A DNA stretch of 64,000 bases from Arthrobacter pullicola (GCF_014836875.1 NZ_JACSQC010000006.1:175599-239598); one strand, 5' to 3'. Counted from the stretch's first letter, positions 8,992-20,319 are shown. Notes: generated from the letters alone by a model not told the origin. Numbers and translations are program-made.

Positions 8992-9768
8992 CTATTTCGG
9001 CCCCATCCGGATGGCGCCGTCCAGCCGGATGGTTTCGCCGTTCAGCATGGGGTTGGCGATGATGTGACTGACCAGGGAGGCATACTCGTCCGGGCGGCCG
9101 AGCCTGGAGGGGTGCGGAATCTGCGCCGCGAGCGAATCCTGGGCGTCCTGCGGCAGGCCAGCCATCATCGGCGTCTCGAAAATACCCGGCGCAATGGTCA
9201 TCACCCGGATCTGGTGCCGTGCAAGCTCCCTCGCCAGCGGCAGGGTCATCGCGGCCACTCCGCCCTTGGACGCGGCGTAGGCAGGCTGCCCGATCTGCCC
9301 GTCGAAGGCCGCCACCGACGCCGTGTTGACGATGACTCCGCGCTCGGAGGTTCCGCCGTCGTCCGTTACCGGACTGGTTTCCGCCATAGCGGCAGCGGCC
9401 AGCCGGGTCACGTTGAAGGTGCCGATCAGGTTCACCTGGATCACGCGGGTGAAATCCTCCAGCGGGAGGACGCCGTTCCGGCCCAGGACCTTGCCCGGCG
9501 TCCCGATGCCGGCGCAGTTGACCGCCACCCGCAGCGGCGCCGCGGCCATGGCAGCTTCCACCGCGCCCTGCATCTGTGCCGGGTCTGTGACATCGCCCGG
9601 GACAAAGTGGGCGTTGTCCCCCAGCTCACCGGCATACGCCAGCCCGCCGGACTGCGGCAGGTCAACCAGCACCACCTCGGCGCCGGCATCGATCAGACGG
9701 CGGGCGGTGGCCCGTCCGAGCCCCGATGCTGCTCCCGTGACAATGGCCGAAGCGCCGGATAACTGCAT
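8992..9768 (-). CDS. SDR-family 3-hydroxyacyl-CoA dehydrogenase-like oxidoreductase
   Basis: 258 residues from ATG 9768, with AGGAGG four bases upstream. Classical short-chain dehydrogenase: [12 protein letters not shown] nucleotide motif, VNCAGIG, active-site Ser in NTASVAAF and YAASK. The sequence is close to the type II 3-hydroxyacyl-CoA dehydrogenase (HSD17B10-like) group by its [18 protein letters not shown] start and [14 protein letters not shown] segment. First gene of a two-gene operon with the acyl-CoA dehydrogenase, consistent with successive oxidation steps on an acyl-CoA. Divergent from the GH76 gene. Confidence 0.85.
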   Translation of the reverse strand: MQLSGASAIVTGAASGLGRATARRLIDAGAEVVLVDLPQSGGLAYAGELGDNAHFVPGDVTDPAQMQGAVEAAMAAAPLRVAVNCAGIGTPGKVLGRNGVLPLEDFTRVIQVNLIGTFNVTRLAAAAMAETSPVTDDGGTSERGVIVNTASVAAFDGQIGQPAYAASKGGVAAMTLPLARELARHQIRVMTIAPGIFETPMMAGLPQDAQDSLAAQIPHPSRLGRPDEYASLVSHIIANPMLNGETIRLDGAIRMGPK

Positions 9769-9911
9769 CTGTCCTCCTGGAATCTGGGTGCGCGGATGCG
9801 CGTGCGGTCCCACGAGCCTACTGTGACGCGCAGCACCCCGCATCCCGTGAACGGGTAATCCGGAGCCCGGTCACCGTGACGGCGCGCGCCCGCGGGTCTA
9901 GGGTGGTTCGC

Positions 9912-11072
9912 ATGCCTGCCGCACAGACTGTCCGCAACGCCGAACTGCGCGCCGATACGGCAGCCCAGTCGGTCACCACTGCTTTCGGCGGCCGCCTGTT
10001 CAACCTCCCTGGCACGCACCTTGGCGCTGTCCGCGCCCCGCACCCCCTGCCGCGCGGAGCCGGCCCGTGGCACTACTGGTGGCAGGCCCACTATGTCGAT
10101 CTGCTGGTGGATACCGGTCTGCGCAGCCGGGCCACGCTCTCCGGAAAGGGCTTCTCCGACGTTGATCCGATCCGGTTGGCGGATGTCCTGATCCGCACCA
10201 TCCGGCTGCGCAACGGCGGCCGCATCACCAACAACTTCTACGATGACATGGCCTGGCTCGCCCTGGCATCCCTGCGCGTGGACTCCCTTCCGGGCCCGCC
10301 GCGCGGCACGAAACCGCGGCACCAGCGGCTGCGGGAGTCCCTGGGATCGGCGCTCCGCTCAGCCCACACCCAGGATTTTGGCGGCGGACTGTTCTGGGAC
10401 CGCAGCCGGACGTTCAAGAACACCCCGGCAACCGCTCCGGCCGCCCTCTTCTTCGCCCGCGGCGGGGACCGCGACCGCGCGCAGGCGCTCATCGACTGGC
10501 TCAACACGGTCCTGCTGGACCCGGACACGGGACTCTATTTCGACGGCGTGCGGATGGAGGGTACCCGGCTGCTGGTGGAGACCCCGGTTTACACCTACAA
10601 CCAGGGCCCGGTCCTGGGTGCGCTGCTGGAGCTTGGCGGTCCCGCCAACTTGGCCCGGGCCACGGAGCTGGTCCAGGCCACGGCCGCCCATTTGGTGTAC
10701 GACGACGATGCTGGGTACGACGACGATGCCCCGCTGCTGCGCACCCATGGCAGTGGTGATGGCGGGCTTTTCACCGGCATCCTCTGCCGTTACCTCGCCG
10801 AGGCCGCCGCAGCACCCACCCTGGACCTGCAGACCCGGCACCTGGCGGGCACCCTGGTCACTGAACTGGCGGAGAGACTGTGGAAAGGCCGCGCCACCCG
10901 GAACAACCTCGCCGTCTTTTCCGCCGATCCGCGCCGGACGGCAGACGAAAGCTACCCGGCGGGAGCCGGCGTCGAACTCTCCACCCAGCTCCAGGCCTGG
11001 ATGGTGCTGGAAGCCTCCGTGCGGGTGGCCCGGCTGGACACCGGTCCGGCCGAGGGGGAGGAATCCGCCTAA
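9912..11072 (+). CDS. Glycoside hydrolase family 76 protein (alpha-1,6-mannanase-like)
   Basis: 386 residues from ATG 9912; TAGGGT 12 bases upstream suggests a leaderless or near-leaderless start. Family signatures: HYWWQAHYVDLLVD, NNFYDDMAWLALA with the adjacent aspartates that serve as catalytic residues in GH76, and VYTYNQGPVLGALLELG. No signal peptide or membrane segment, so it appears cytoplasmic, unlike most secreted GH76 mannanases. It may act on imported mannooligosaccharides or an intracellular glycan; substrate unproven. Confidence 0.83.
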   Translation: MPAAQTVRNAELRADTAAQSVTTAFGGRLFNLPGTHLGAVRAPHPLPRGAGPWHYWWQAHYVDLLVDTGLRSRATLSGKGFSDVDPIRLADVLIRTIRLRNGGRITNNFYDDMAWLALASLRVDSLPGPPRGTKPRHQRLRESLGSALRSAHTQDFGGGLFWDRSRTFKNTPATAPAALFFARGGDRDRAQALIDWLNTVLLDPDTGLYFDGVRMEGTRLLVETPVYTYNQGPVLGALLELGGPANLARATELVQATAAHLVYDDDAGYDDDAPLLRTHGSGDGGLFTGILCRYLAEAAAAPTLDLQTRHLAGTLVTELAERLWKGRATRNNLAVFSADPRRTADESYPAGAGVELSTQLQAWMVLEASVRVARLDTGPAEGEESA

Positions 11073-11084
11073 AACCGCTGCAGC

Positions 11085-11957
11085 TCAGGACACCTTCAGC
11101 GGGTGCTGCGAGGCGGCGGCGTGGGGATCCAGATCCGCGAGCGTGAGCAGGTGCTGGGGATGTTCCGGAAGCGGGAATGACCGCTGGACGGCCAGGTCCC
11201 GGTCCACATGCAGCACCTCGCCGGCGTCCAGCAGGCGCCAGTTGGGATTCTCATCCATCCGCTCGGTCGCCACCAGCAGCGCGGGTACCTGGTTCTGCTC
11301 CATCTCGTCGCTCTTCACGCTGATCCGGGTGGTGTGCTTGCCGTGGTGGGGCGAATCGGAGCCCTCCTGCAGGACGTACAGCGGATGGGTATCCGGGTAG
11401 CGCACCGCCCAAAGATCCGTCGCCGTCGTCAGCACCAGATTCACCGCATACAGGCGAAGGTTCTGTGCGATCCAGCTCAGCGCCTCCTCGATCGCCGCCC
11501 CCATATCACCGCCGTTCTGCCGCGCAATCCCGGTGATCAGCGCGAAGACCCGTTCACTGTCCGTTTGGCCTTTAACGAGGTCCATAACCTCAAGCTGCCG
11601 CAGCCGGTCATCCAGCTGATCCAGATCCTCCACCACCCCGTTGTGGGCCAGCAGGCGGTCATCCTGCAGGAACGGATGCGTGTTCACCGCGGTGTCGCCC
11701 CCGGTGCTGGCATACCGCACGTGGGCGATGAACGTGGTGCCCCGCAGCTGACGGGCCGCGGCCGCATACGCGCGGTCCTCGTAAGCGGCAATCGGCGCCT
11801 TATCCACCACAGCCTGGCCCTCCGGGTTGAAAACCCCCAGCCCGAAACCATCCGCCATTCTGCGGCTCTGTTCCGCGAGGCTGTCCGGCGCTGTCAGCAG
11901 CCAGAACGTCGCGCTGACAGGGGCAGGACCTGCATGCATTCCGAAAAGCCGGCACAT
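11085..11957 (-). CDS. Class II glutamine amidotransferase
   Basis: 290 residues. N-terminal nucleophile glutaminase: Cys2 in MCRLFGMHAG, then FIAHVRYASTGGD and NTHPFLQDDRLLAHNGVVEDL. Single-domain proteins of this YafJ/EgtC-like kind release ammonia from glutamine or cleave gamma-glutamyl amides. There is no ergothioneine-pathway neighbour, so EgtC function is not supported. A 9-base gap separates it from the upstream YdeI-family gene on the same strand, suggesting co-transcription. Confidence 0.85.
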   Translation of the reverse strand: MCRLFGMHAGPAPVSATFWLLTAPDSLAEQSRRMADGFGLGVFNPEGQAVVDKAPIAAYEDRAYAAAARQLRGTTFIAHVRYASTGGDTAVNTHPFLQDDRLLAHNGVVEDLDQLDDRLRQLEVMDLVKGQTDSERVFALITGIARQNGGDMGAAIEEALSWIAQNLRLYAVNLVLTTATDLWAVRYPDTHPLYVLQEGSDSPHHGKHTTRISVKSDEMEQNQVPALLVATERMDENPNWRLLDAGEVLHVDRDLAVQRSFPLPEHPQHLLTLADLDPHAAASQHPLKVS

Positions 11958-11966
11958 GGTGGACTC

Positions 11967-12560
11967 CTAGTCGGGGAATTGCTTCTGCGGATAGAACGTC
12001 TCTCTGCGGCTGAGCATCTCCACGAAGCCCGCGATGTTCCGCTCCCGTGCTGCCTGCGTCCTGAGCCGGCCGAGCCGGGAAGCCAGGGCAAAGCGGTTCT
12101 GCGAGGAGAGCACATTGAACATCTGCTGCGCCCGCTCATTGGCAGCGATGGCGTCCAGCAGGTCCTGCGGCACCTCAGTATCCGCCGGGCCTGCGTAAGC
12201 CGCGTCCCAGCGCCCGTCTGCTTTCGCCGAATCGACGGCGTCGCGTCCCGACGGGCGCATCCGGCCTGCCGCCTCCAGCCTGCCGATATGCCCCACGTTC
12301 CGCAGCGACCACATGCTGCGCGGTCCACGCCGGGTGTAGCGCTGGAGGTAGGTTTCCTCGTCCCGGCGGGCGGCCTGCCCGTCGATCCAGCCGAAGCACA
12401 GCGCTTCGTCGAGCGCGCTTTGCCGGGTCAGGGCCGTGGCGCTGCCGCCCTGTTTCCCGATGACGAGCCAGACGCCGGCGGAGAGCAAATGATGTTCTTC
12501 CAGCCAGTCCCGCCATGCTGCTGCATCAGGGAGCAGCAGTTCCGGGAGCTCGGGCTTCAT
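11967..12560 (-). CDS. YdeI/OmpD-associated family protein
   Basis: 197 residues. Seen: ALDEALCFGWIDGQAARRDEETYLQRYTRR and SMWSLRNVGHIGRLEAAGRM, typical of the YdeI/OmpD-associated family, then the C-terminal ARERNIAGFVEML segment. Soluble, no signal peptide. In some bacteria this family is linked to tolerance of cationic peptides or bacteriocins; the biochemical role is unknown. First gene of a probable pair with the class II amidotransferase. Confidence 0.8.
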   Translation of the reverse strand: MKPELPELLLPDAAAWRDWLEEHHLLSAGVWLVIGKQGGSATALTRQSALDEALCFGWIDGQAARRDEETYLQRYTRRGPRSMWSLRNVGHIGRLEAAGRMRPSGRDAVDSAKADGRWDAAYAGPADTEVPQDLLDAIAANERAQQMFNVLSSQNRFALASRLGRLRTQAARERNIAGFVEMLSRRETFYPQKQFPD

Positions 12561-12675
12561 GCGCTAATCCTAGGCCCCGGCGGTACCGGCTGAAAGGCTA
12601 GGAGGCAGTTCAGCCCTTGGCCGAAGCGGAGCGCGTCGAATGACTCCCGCCGCGGCTTTGCGGTAGAACACTCGT

Positions 12676-13215
12676 ATGAACGTACGCACTCCTGACCCGT
12701 ATCCCGGCTGGCTTTCGGAGGAGGACCTGCACGAAGCCAGACAGCGGCTCCCCATGGTTTATGTGGAAGCCGTGCCGGTCCGGTGCGATCCGCTGGGGTA
12801 CGTCACCGAGGTGGGTCTGCTGCTGCAGGCGACCCCGGAAGGGCAGATGGTGCGCAGCTTCGTCTCCGGCCGGGTTATGTACCGCGAAACGATCCGCGCA
12901 GCGCTGCTGCGCCACTTGGAAAAGGACCTCGGCCCCATGGCGCTGCCGCAGCTGCCGCCGAGCCTGGCCCCCTTTACCGTCGCGGAGTATTTCCCCTCCC
13001 CCTCGCAGACCGGTCTGACCGACGAGCGCCAGCACGCCGTCGCACTGGCCTACCTGATCCCTGTCACGGGTGAATGCGATCCACGCCAGGACGCGCTGGA
13101 ACTGTCCTGGCTCACTCCGGAGGAAGCGCTGAGCCCGGCGGTGTACGCGGAGTTTTCCGGCGGCCGCGGCGACCTGCTGCGCCAGGCACTCGCCTCAGCC
13201 GGCTGGGGCCGGTAA
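12676..13215 (+). CDS. NUDIX hydrolase family protein (DUF4916-like)
   Basis: 179 residues. The fold is suggested by PMVYVEAVPVRCDPLGYVTEVGLLL, VSGRVMYRETIRAALLRHLEKDLG and AYLIPVTGE. The usual GX5EX7REUXEEXGU box is degenerate (GRVMYRETIRAALLRHL): the metal-binding glutamates are mostly missing, so pyrophosphohydrolase activity is doubtful. I recall this form as annotated NUDIX-family in Arthrobacter. TAGAAC six bases before the ATG fits a leaderless start. Confidence 0.72.
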   Translation: MNVRTPDPYPGWLSEEDLHEARQRLPMVYVEAVPVRCDPLGYVTEVGLLLQATPEGQMVRSFVSGRVMYRETIRAALLRHLEKDLGPMALPQLPPSLAPFTVAEYFPSPSQTGLTDERQHAVALAYLIPVTGECDPRQDALELSWLTPEEALSPAVYAEFSGGRGDLLRQALASAGWGR

Positions 13216-13239
13216 GGCGTTACCAAGTCTTTATATACT
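13211..13239 (+). promoter_or_regulatory. Promoter region of the 13274 gene with small palindrome
   Basis: A perfect -10-like TATACT lies at 13234-13239. Just upstream is a GGTAA-GGCG-TTACC inverted repeat (13211-13224) overlapping the stop codon of the NUDIX-family gene; it could be an operator. AAGGGA before the ATG at 13274 is the ribosome site. Confidence 0.4.
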
Positions 13240-13273
13240 GGGGGCCGATGCTCCAACCGCAAAGGGAACAGCC

Positions 13274-14146
13274 ATGTCAGAGAGTGTGCCGGATACGTAT
13301 GCCTTCCGGGTCAATGCCGAATTGCTCGTTCCGGGGCAAAAACTGGTGCTGGATGAGCTGACCCTGGCACCGTTGACGGGCGTGCGCATCGAGGAGGACG
13401 ACTTCGGCACCCCCGCCCTGGTGCTCGTTGAGCTGGAAGACGGCGGTACGCTGCGCATCGCCTTCGGGTCCGCGGTGCGTGTGGCTGCTCCGGCGCCGGA
13501 GCAGAACGCCTCCGAAGCCGTGCGCAGCGTCCCCACGGATGAGGAAACCTACGCCGCGGTGCTGGCGGCTGCCCAGGCCGCCCACCCGGACGACCGCACG
13601 GTCAAGGAACTCATCACCCGCCTTAGCCGCGGCTTGAATGTGAAGGCCGGCAGCAACCTTCAGGATGTCCGGGACCTGGCACACACCCTCTACGTGGACC
13701 TTGGCGACGCAGACAACGCACTGGCGGTCTGCGGCCTGATCACCGGCCTGGGATTCGACGGCAACTACGGGCGGTGGAACTGGATCCAGGGCGCCCTGTC
13801 CCTGGCCGCGCACATCACCCATGACGCCGGCGATCTGGAGGCATCCGGCGCTTACGCTCAGGCGGTGCGGGCCGGCGATCACGCCGAATCCGATCCGCTC
13901 AAGGCCAAGCTCTCCGCGGAACTGCTGCAGCGCCAGCTCAACGAACCGAACCTCTATGACCGGGAGGTCCAGCGGGCGGCCGAAGCCGGCGATGAGCAGA
14001 GCGAACGTGACTGGCGCGTCCTTCGGTTGAATACCCTGCTCTACCTGCGCGCCCACGGCGGATCGGAAGCCTACAGCGACGCTGAACTCCAGCGCCGGAT
14101 CCGCAACGAGCTCAGCGCCATCCGCGGGCTGAACCTGGATCTCTAA
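13274..14146 (+). CDS. Hypothetical protein
   Basis: 290 residues, soluble, Ala-rich, with good AAGGGAA ribosome site. An N-terminal beta-rich segment (residues 1-75, including LVLDELTLAPLTGVRI) is followed by an all-helical part with a tetratricopeptide-like look (DLAHTLYVDLGDADNALAVCGLITGLGFDGNYGRWNWIQGALSLAAHI as landmark region, residues about 133-180). I do not recognise a characterised family with confidence; similar proteins occur in Arthrobacter. Probably a scaffold or regulatory protein, but no function is supported. Confidence 0.72.
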   Translation: MSESVPDTYAFRVNAELLVPGQKLVLDELTLAPLTGVRIEEDDFGTPALVLVELEDGGTLRIAFGSAVRVAAPAPEQNASEAVRSVPTDEETYAAVLAAAQAAHPDDRTVKELITRLSRGLNVKAGSNLQDVRDLAHTLYVDLGDADNALAVCGLITGLGFDGNYGRWNWIQGALSLAAHITHDAGDLEASGAYAQAVRAGDHAESDPLKAKLSAELLQRQLNEPNLYDREVQRAAEAGDEQSERDWRVLRLNTLLYLRAHGGSEAYSDAELQRRIRNELSAIRGLNLDL

Positions 14147-14209
14147 GCTGGGATCCCTGGGCTGGGATCTGAGTCTGGGAGGGTTCCACCGGAGGATTCA
14201 GCCGGAGCG

Positions 14210-16712
<2,503 letters not shown>

Positions 16713-16756
16713 GCGGGAGATCTGGGCGGGGCTGCGGGGCTCGGCAGCCCCCAGAT

Positions 16757-16995
16757 TCCCACTGCCAACTGCGCAACATTCCGCCCCCGTTTCCCACTGA
16801 GTGTGTGCAGTGTTGCCAGTGAGGTCACTCCCGCCACATCGGACACACTCACTGGGAAACTGCGCTGCCGGGGCATACCTGCACCCCCGCCGCAGGCACC
16901 CAGAACGGCCCGACGATGACACGGGTTCCCACTGTTCGTAACCTCCCGTGACTGGTGTGGTCCCACCAGCCACACCCGTTTACAAAGACTGGGAA
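16757..16995. repeat. Intergenic inverted repeat and scattered TTCCCACTG motifs
   Basis: The 456-base gap between convergent tgt and the transporter gene holds a near-perfect 17-bp inverted repeat: TTTCCCACTGAGTGTGT at 16790-16806 and its complement with one mismatch at 16843-16859, 36-base loop. TTCCCACTG or a close variant also occurs near 16757 and 16924, and in reverse near 16851 and 16988. The long hairpin may end transcription in both directions, but there is no T tract. It looks like a dispersed genomic repeat. The remainder to 17168 is GC-rich without recognisable content. Confidence 0.6.
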
Positions 16996-17168
16996 ACCGT
17001 GTCGGCCCGGCTGTGCCGGGCAGCGTTTGGCAGGCCGGGCGGAACCTCGGGAAGGCCGCACCGCAGGGTGCGGGTTGCAGGCCAGGGCTGCGCGTTGGCC
17101 GGACCCCGCCGCCGGGCGCGAAGCCCAGCGGCGCTGGTCGCCGTCCGGCAGCCCTCAGCTCAGCTCAG

Positions 17169-17900
17169 CTAAGCGGCGACCTGACCGTACGTCGGTTCGC
17201 GCTTCTTGATCGCCTTAATCACGGCAGAGGTCACCGGAACGAAGAGGAACTCGACCGCGGTCTTGTACACAAAGCCGAAGATCACGTAGTTCACGAACTG
17301 CCCGGGATCGCTGATGCCGATCACAGGTGCGGCAATCGCACAGAAAATCAGGGTGTCCGCAAACTCGCCTGCACCAGTGGAGGCCATCAGCCGGCCGGCA
17401 AGCGCACGTTCCTTGAACTTGGCCTTCATCCGGGTGAGGACCAGCGAATTCAGCAGCTGCCCGGCCAGGAAGCCCAGCAGCGAGGCCACCACAATCTGCC
17501 AGACCGGCCCAAGCGCCGCCTCTAGTGCCGCCTGCTTCTCCAGCCCGTAGTCGTCGTCGAACCCTGGCAGTGCGATGATCACAGCAAACGCCAGCACGGC
17601 GAACGCGGCCATCGCAAAGCCCATGAAGATGGCACGCCGGGCCGCCTTGAAGCCGTACACCTCACTGATGACGTCGCCGAGGATGTAGGCCAGCGGAAAG
17701 AGGAAGAAACCGCCGTCGGTGACAATGCTGAAGTCCCCGAAAATCGGGCCGAGGACCACGCCCTTGGTAGCCCCGATATTGGAGATGATGATCACCACGC
17801 ACATGAGGGTGAGAATCAGGTCGTAATGGGAGCTGCCACGCGAGGCATAACTGGGCGCCTGCGGCGCCTGGAGGGCAGCGCCCGGGGTGGATGAAGACAT
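17169..17900 (-). CDS. yhhQ: Queuosine precursor transporter (YhhQ/QPTR family)
   Basis: 243 residues, about six or seven membrane segments. Family features: ILTLMCVVIIISNIGATKGV at the first segment, FLFPLAYILGDVISEVYGFKAARRAI, then FLAGQLLNSLVLTRMK and GAGEFADTLIFCAIA. This VUT family imports queuosine precursors (preQ0, preQ1 or queuine). It is convergent with tgt, giving an import-and-insert pair. Two abutting hairpins in the upstream leader (17958-17986 on the plus coordinates) could be regulatory. The ribosome site is weak (GGGAT). Confidence 0.9.
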   Translation of the reverse strand: MSSSTPGAALQAPQAPSYASRGSSHYDLILTLMCVVIIISNIGATKGVVLGPIFGDFSIVTDGGFFLFPLAYILGDVISEVYGFKAARRAIFMGFAMAAFAVLAFAVIIALPGFDDDYGLEKQAALEAALGPVWQIVVASLLGFLAGQLLNSLVLTRMKAKFKERALAGRLMASTGAGEFADTLIFCAIAAPVIGISDPGQFVNYVIFGFVYKTAVEFLFVPVTSAVIKAIKKREPTYGQVAA

Positions 17901-17957
17901 GGGTAATCCCGTTCGGTTAGTGGTTCGCCTGAGCTTTCGCCGGCTGTATTAGCACTT

Positions 17958-17986
17958 GCCCGCTGTCCCGGGCGGTCCAAAGGACC
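17958..17986 (-). promoter_or_regulatory. Two adjacent hairpins in the leader of the queuosine-precursor transporter gene
   Basis: On the minus strand GGTCC-TTT-GGACC (17974-17986) is followed directly by GCCCG-6 nt-CGGGC (17958-17973), about 60-85 bases before the start codon. They do not match the preQ1-I consensus that I remember. Either an attenuator or incidental symmetry. Confidence 0.3.
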
Positions 17987-18066
17987 AGCGTTCATTCTGC
18001 CATGTTTCGCTCCCCTCGGGCCTGCCGGGCCCCAACACAGCCGGGCATTCGCAGGCCGCGTCACAA

Positions 18067-18096
18067 TTCTGAACCTGTTCAAAACTGTGTTCTAAT
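18067..18096 (+). promoter_or_regulatory. tetR promoter with candidate autoregulatory operator
   Basis: TGAAC-CT-GTTCA (18070-18081) is a perfect dyad placed between a poor -35 (TTCTGA) and a -10-like TCTAAT (18091-18096). Half-sites recur as GTGTTC (18087) and GGAACAGG (18112). The layout is typical of TetR autorepression. AGGAG at 18118-18122 is the ribosome site for the ATG at 18127. Confidence 0.5.
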
Positions 18097-18126
18097 CTTC
18101 GATGACGAAGTAGGAACAGGAGTTCG

Positions 18127-18882
18127 ATGGCCGCCGGGGCAAAGAGCGAAACCACCCGGCAACGGCTGGTCGAGACCGCAACAGCGCTTTTCCGCGCACA
18201 GGGATACGAACGCACCACCATGCGCGGCATCGCCGAAGCCGCCGGCGTCTCGGTCGGGAACGCTTACTACTACTTCGAGTCCAAAGACGCGCTCGTGGCT
18301 GAGCTCTACCGCTCGCTGCAGGACGAACACCGGTCCGCCGCGCTGCCGCTGCTGCGCGAGGGACACAACCTCGGTGAGCACCTCCGCGTGATCCTGCTGG
18401 CCAACCTCGAGGTGCTGTCGCCGTACCACGGGCTGGGCCACCAGTTCCTGAAAAACGCCGCCCTGCCGGTTCCGGGCGGCACCCGCTACGCCCGTGGCAC
18501 AGCGCCGGATGCGGCGTCGGCGGCAGCGCCGGGTGCGCCGTCGGCGGCAGCGCCGGTTCCAGCCCCGCCCCCAGCCCCGGATGCAGCCCAGGTCGCCCGC
18601 GGCAAGTCGATTGCCGTCTACCGGCAGGCCGTCCAGACCGCCCGGCCGCAGCCGCCGCTGGCTATCCGGGATGATTTGCCGGAGCTGCTGTGGCTGGTGC
18701 ACATGGGTGTCACCCTGTTCTGGGTCTACGATTCCTCGCCCGGGCAGGTCCGCTCCCGGCGGCTGGTGGCGAACACCGCTCCGCTGGTCGCCAAGCTGGT
18801 GATCCTCTCCCGTCTACCGGTTGTCCGGAATATTGTGGAAGATGTGGTGAAGCTGCTGCGAGGAGCGCGATCACATGACTGA
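18127..18882 (+). CDS. TetR-family transcriptional regulator
   Basis: 251 residues. DNA-binding part TRQRLVETATALFRAQGYERTTMRGIAEAAGVSVGNAYYYF is textbook TetR (region of residues 9-50). The ligand domain contains an Ala/Pro-rich insert (residues about 125-160) unusual for the family. An operator-like palindrome lies in its own promoter. The last 8 bases overlap the following membrane-protein gene (ATGA-type coupling), so the two are co-expressed and the regulator probably responds to whatever the membrane protein handles. Confidence 0.88.
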   Translation: MAAGAKSETTRQRLVETATALFRAQGYERTTMRGIAEAAGVSVGNAYYYFESKDALVAELYRSLQDEHRSAALPLLREGHNLGEHLRVILLANLEVLSPYHGLGHQFLKNAALPVPGGTRYARGTAPDAASAAAPGAPSAAAPVPAPPPAPDAAQVARGKSIAVYRQAVQTARPQPPLAIRDDLPELLWLVHMGVTLFWVYDSSPGQVRSRRLVANTAPLVAKLVILSRLPVVRNIVEDVVKLLRGARSHD

Positions 18883-19357
18883 AACTGCGGACGACGACGG
18901 CGTCGATCCGGCCGGCATATCCAGCGGCACCCGCGCGCCGAAAGGGCGCATAATCCTGACCCCGCGCGTGACCTTCGGACCGATCGCGTTTGTCACCGGC
19001 TACGCGATCGCCAGCCTGCTCGTGGCCGCGATGGCCACCATTGCGATCGGCTGGGGAACTTCCCGCGATTTCTGGGGCTATCTGTGGATCATCGTGATCG
19101 CGGCCTTCTATGCCGGAGGGCTCGGGCTGCTCACGGCGGCACCGGTGGGACTGGCACTGGGGCTGCTGCTGCGGAGCATTCCTAACCAGTGGCTGCACGT
19201 TCTCGCGTTCTTCGTGGTGCCTGCCCTGCTGGCCTGGCTGGTCATCGGGCTGATCGCCGGATCCGTCGGGGTGCCGCTGCTGATGGCCCTCGCGATCGGT
19301 TTCTCTGCGGCCATCGGACGCCTTGCCGTGTGGCGCCTGATGGACATCCGCGCCTGA
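18875..19357 (+). CDS. Small multi-pass membrane protein coupled to tetR
   Basis: 160 residues with four predicted membrane helices (GPIAFVTGYAIASLLVAAMA, FWGYLWIIVIAAFYAGGLG, LHVLAFFVVPALLAWLVIG, then a C-terminal one) after a charged N-terminus. No family recognised. The start overlaps the end of the TetR gene. Could be an efflux or envelope component regulated by that TetR; this is only context. Confidence 0.7.
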   Translation: MTETADDDGVDPAGISSGTRAPKGRIILTPRVTFGPIAFVTGYAIASLLVAAMATIAIGWGTSRDFWGYLWIIVIAAFYAGGLGLLTAAPVGLALGLLLRSIPNQWLHVLAFFVVPALLAWLVIGLIAGSVGVPLLMALAIGFSAAIGRLAVWRLMDIRA

Positions 19358-19420
19358 CGCGTTGCGGTCCGGCCGCGTCGCAGGTGGCGACCCGCCCCGC
19401 TCAGGGTAGAAGATGGAAAC

Positions 19421-20254
19421 ATGTCTTCACACACACACTCGGCACCGGCCGTCACACTCACCATTGCCGGATCGGAAGCCACCGGCGGAGCGGGCGCTCA
19501 GGCAGACCTCAAAACCTTCCAGGAACTGGGCACGTACGGCATCGCCGCCCTGACCTGCATTGTTTCCTTCAACCCGAAGGACAACTGGAACCACCGCTTC
19601 GTTCCGGTGGATGCGCAGGTCATCGCGGACCAGCTCGAAGCCATCCAGACGGCCTATGACCTGGAAACCGTGAAGATCGGCATGCTCGGCACGCCCGCAA
19701 CCATCGACACCGTCGCGAAGGCGCTCCAGAGCCAGGACTGGAAGAACATCGTGCTGGACCCGGTCCTGATCTGCAAGGGACAGGAACCGGGAGCCGCACT
19801 GGACACCGACCAGGCGCTCAAGGCCCAGATCCTTCCGCTGGCCACCTTCGTAACCCCGAACCACTTCGAATCCATGTCCCTCTCCGGCATGGATTCCATC
19901 GACACAGTCGAGGACCTGCAGGAAGCCGCCCGCCGAATCCATGAAGCCTCCGGCGCCGTCGTGCTGGCCAAGGGTGGGGTGCGGCTGGAAGGCGACGACG
20001 CCGTCGACGTTTTCTATGACGGCCAGACCATGGAGGTGCTGCGTGCACCGAAGGTCGGTGAAGTAGCCGTCAGCGGTGCAGGCTGCACGCTCGCCGCGGC
20101 GATCACTGCCGAACTGGCCAAGGGCGCGACGCCGCTCGAAGCCGCCCGCACCGCCAAGGCCTTCGTCACCGAAGGGATCCGGAACCGGGTCTCCTCCCAC
20201 ACCCCGTTCGATGCCCTCTGGCAGGGCGGTGCCGGCAACGGTCCGGCACTCTAA
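19421..20254 (+). CDS. pdxK: Pyridoxine/pyridoxal/pyridoxamine kinase, dual-cysteine (ThiD-like) type
   Basis: 277 residues of the ribokinase fold. Phosphorylates vitamin B6 vitamers. Seen: TIAGSEATGGAGAQADLKTF substrate region, DPVLICKG with Cys118, FVTPNHFESMSLSGM, and the anion-hole motif SGAGCTLAAAI with Cys222. The GAGCT form plus a lid cysteine matches the Bacillus/Staphylococcus PdxK group rather than true HMP-P kinase ThiD (GTGCT). No thiamine gene is nearby. TAGAAG about 12 bases before the ATG suggests a short leader. A strong terminator follows. Confidence 0.85.
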   Translation: MSSHTHSAPAVTLTIAGSEATGGAGAQADLKTFQELGTYGIAALTCIVSFNPKDNWNHRFVPVDAQVIADQLEAIQTAYDLETVKIGMLGTPATIDTVAKALQSQDWKNIVLDPVLICKGQEPGAALDTDQALKAQILPLATFVTPNHFESMSLSGMDSIDTVEDLQEAARRIHEASGAVVLAKGGVRLEGDDAVDVFYDGQTMEVLRAPKVGEVAVSGAGCTLAAAITAELAKGATPLEAARTAKAFVTEGIRNRVSSHTPFDALWQGGAGNGPAL

Positions 20255-20276
20255 TTTTCCCAGACCCTGATACAAG

Positions 20277-20319
20277 CGGACGGACGCACCGAAAACGGTG
20301 CGTCCGTCCGTTCTTGTTT
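20277..20319 (+). terminator. Rho-independent terminator after pdxK
   Basis: Perfect 14-bp stem CGGACGGACGCACC (20277-20290) with its complement at 20297-20310, loop GAAAAC, followed by TTCTTGTTT. Confidence 0.9.
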
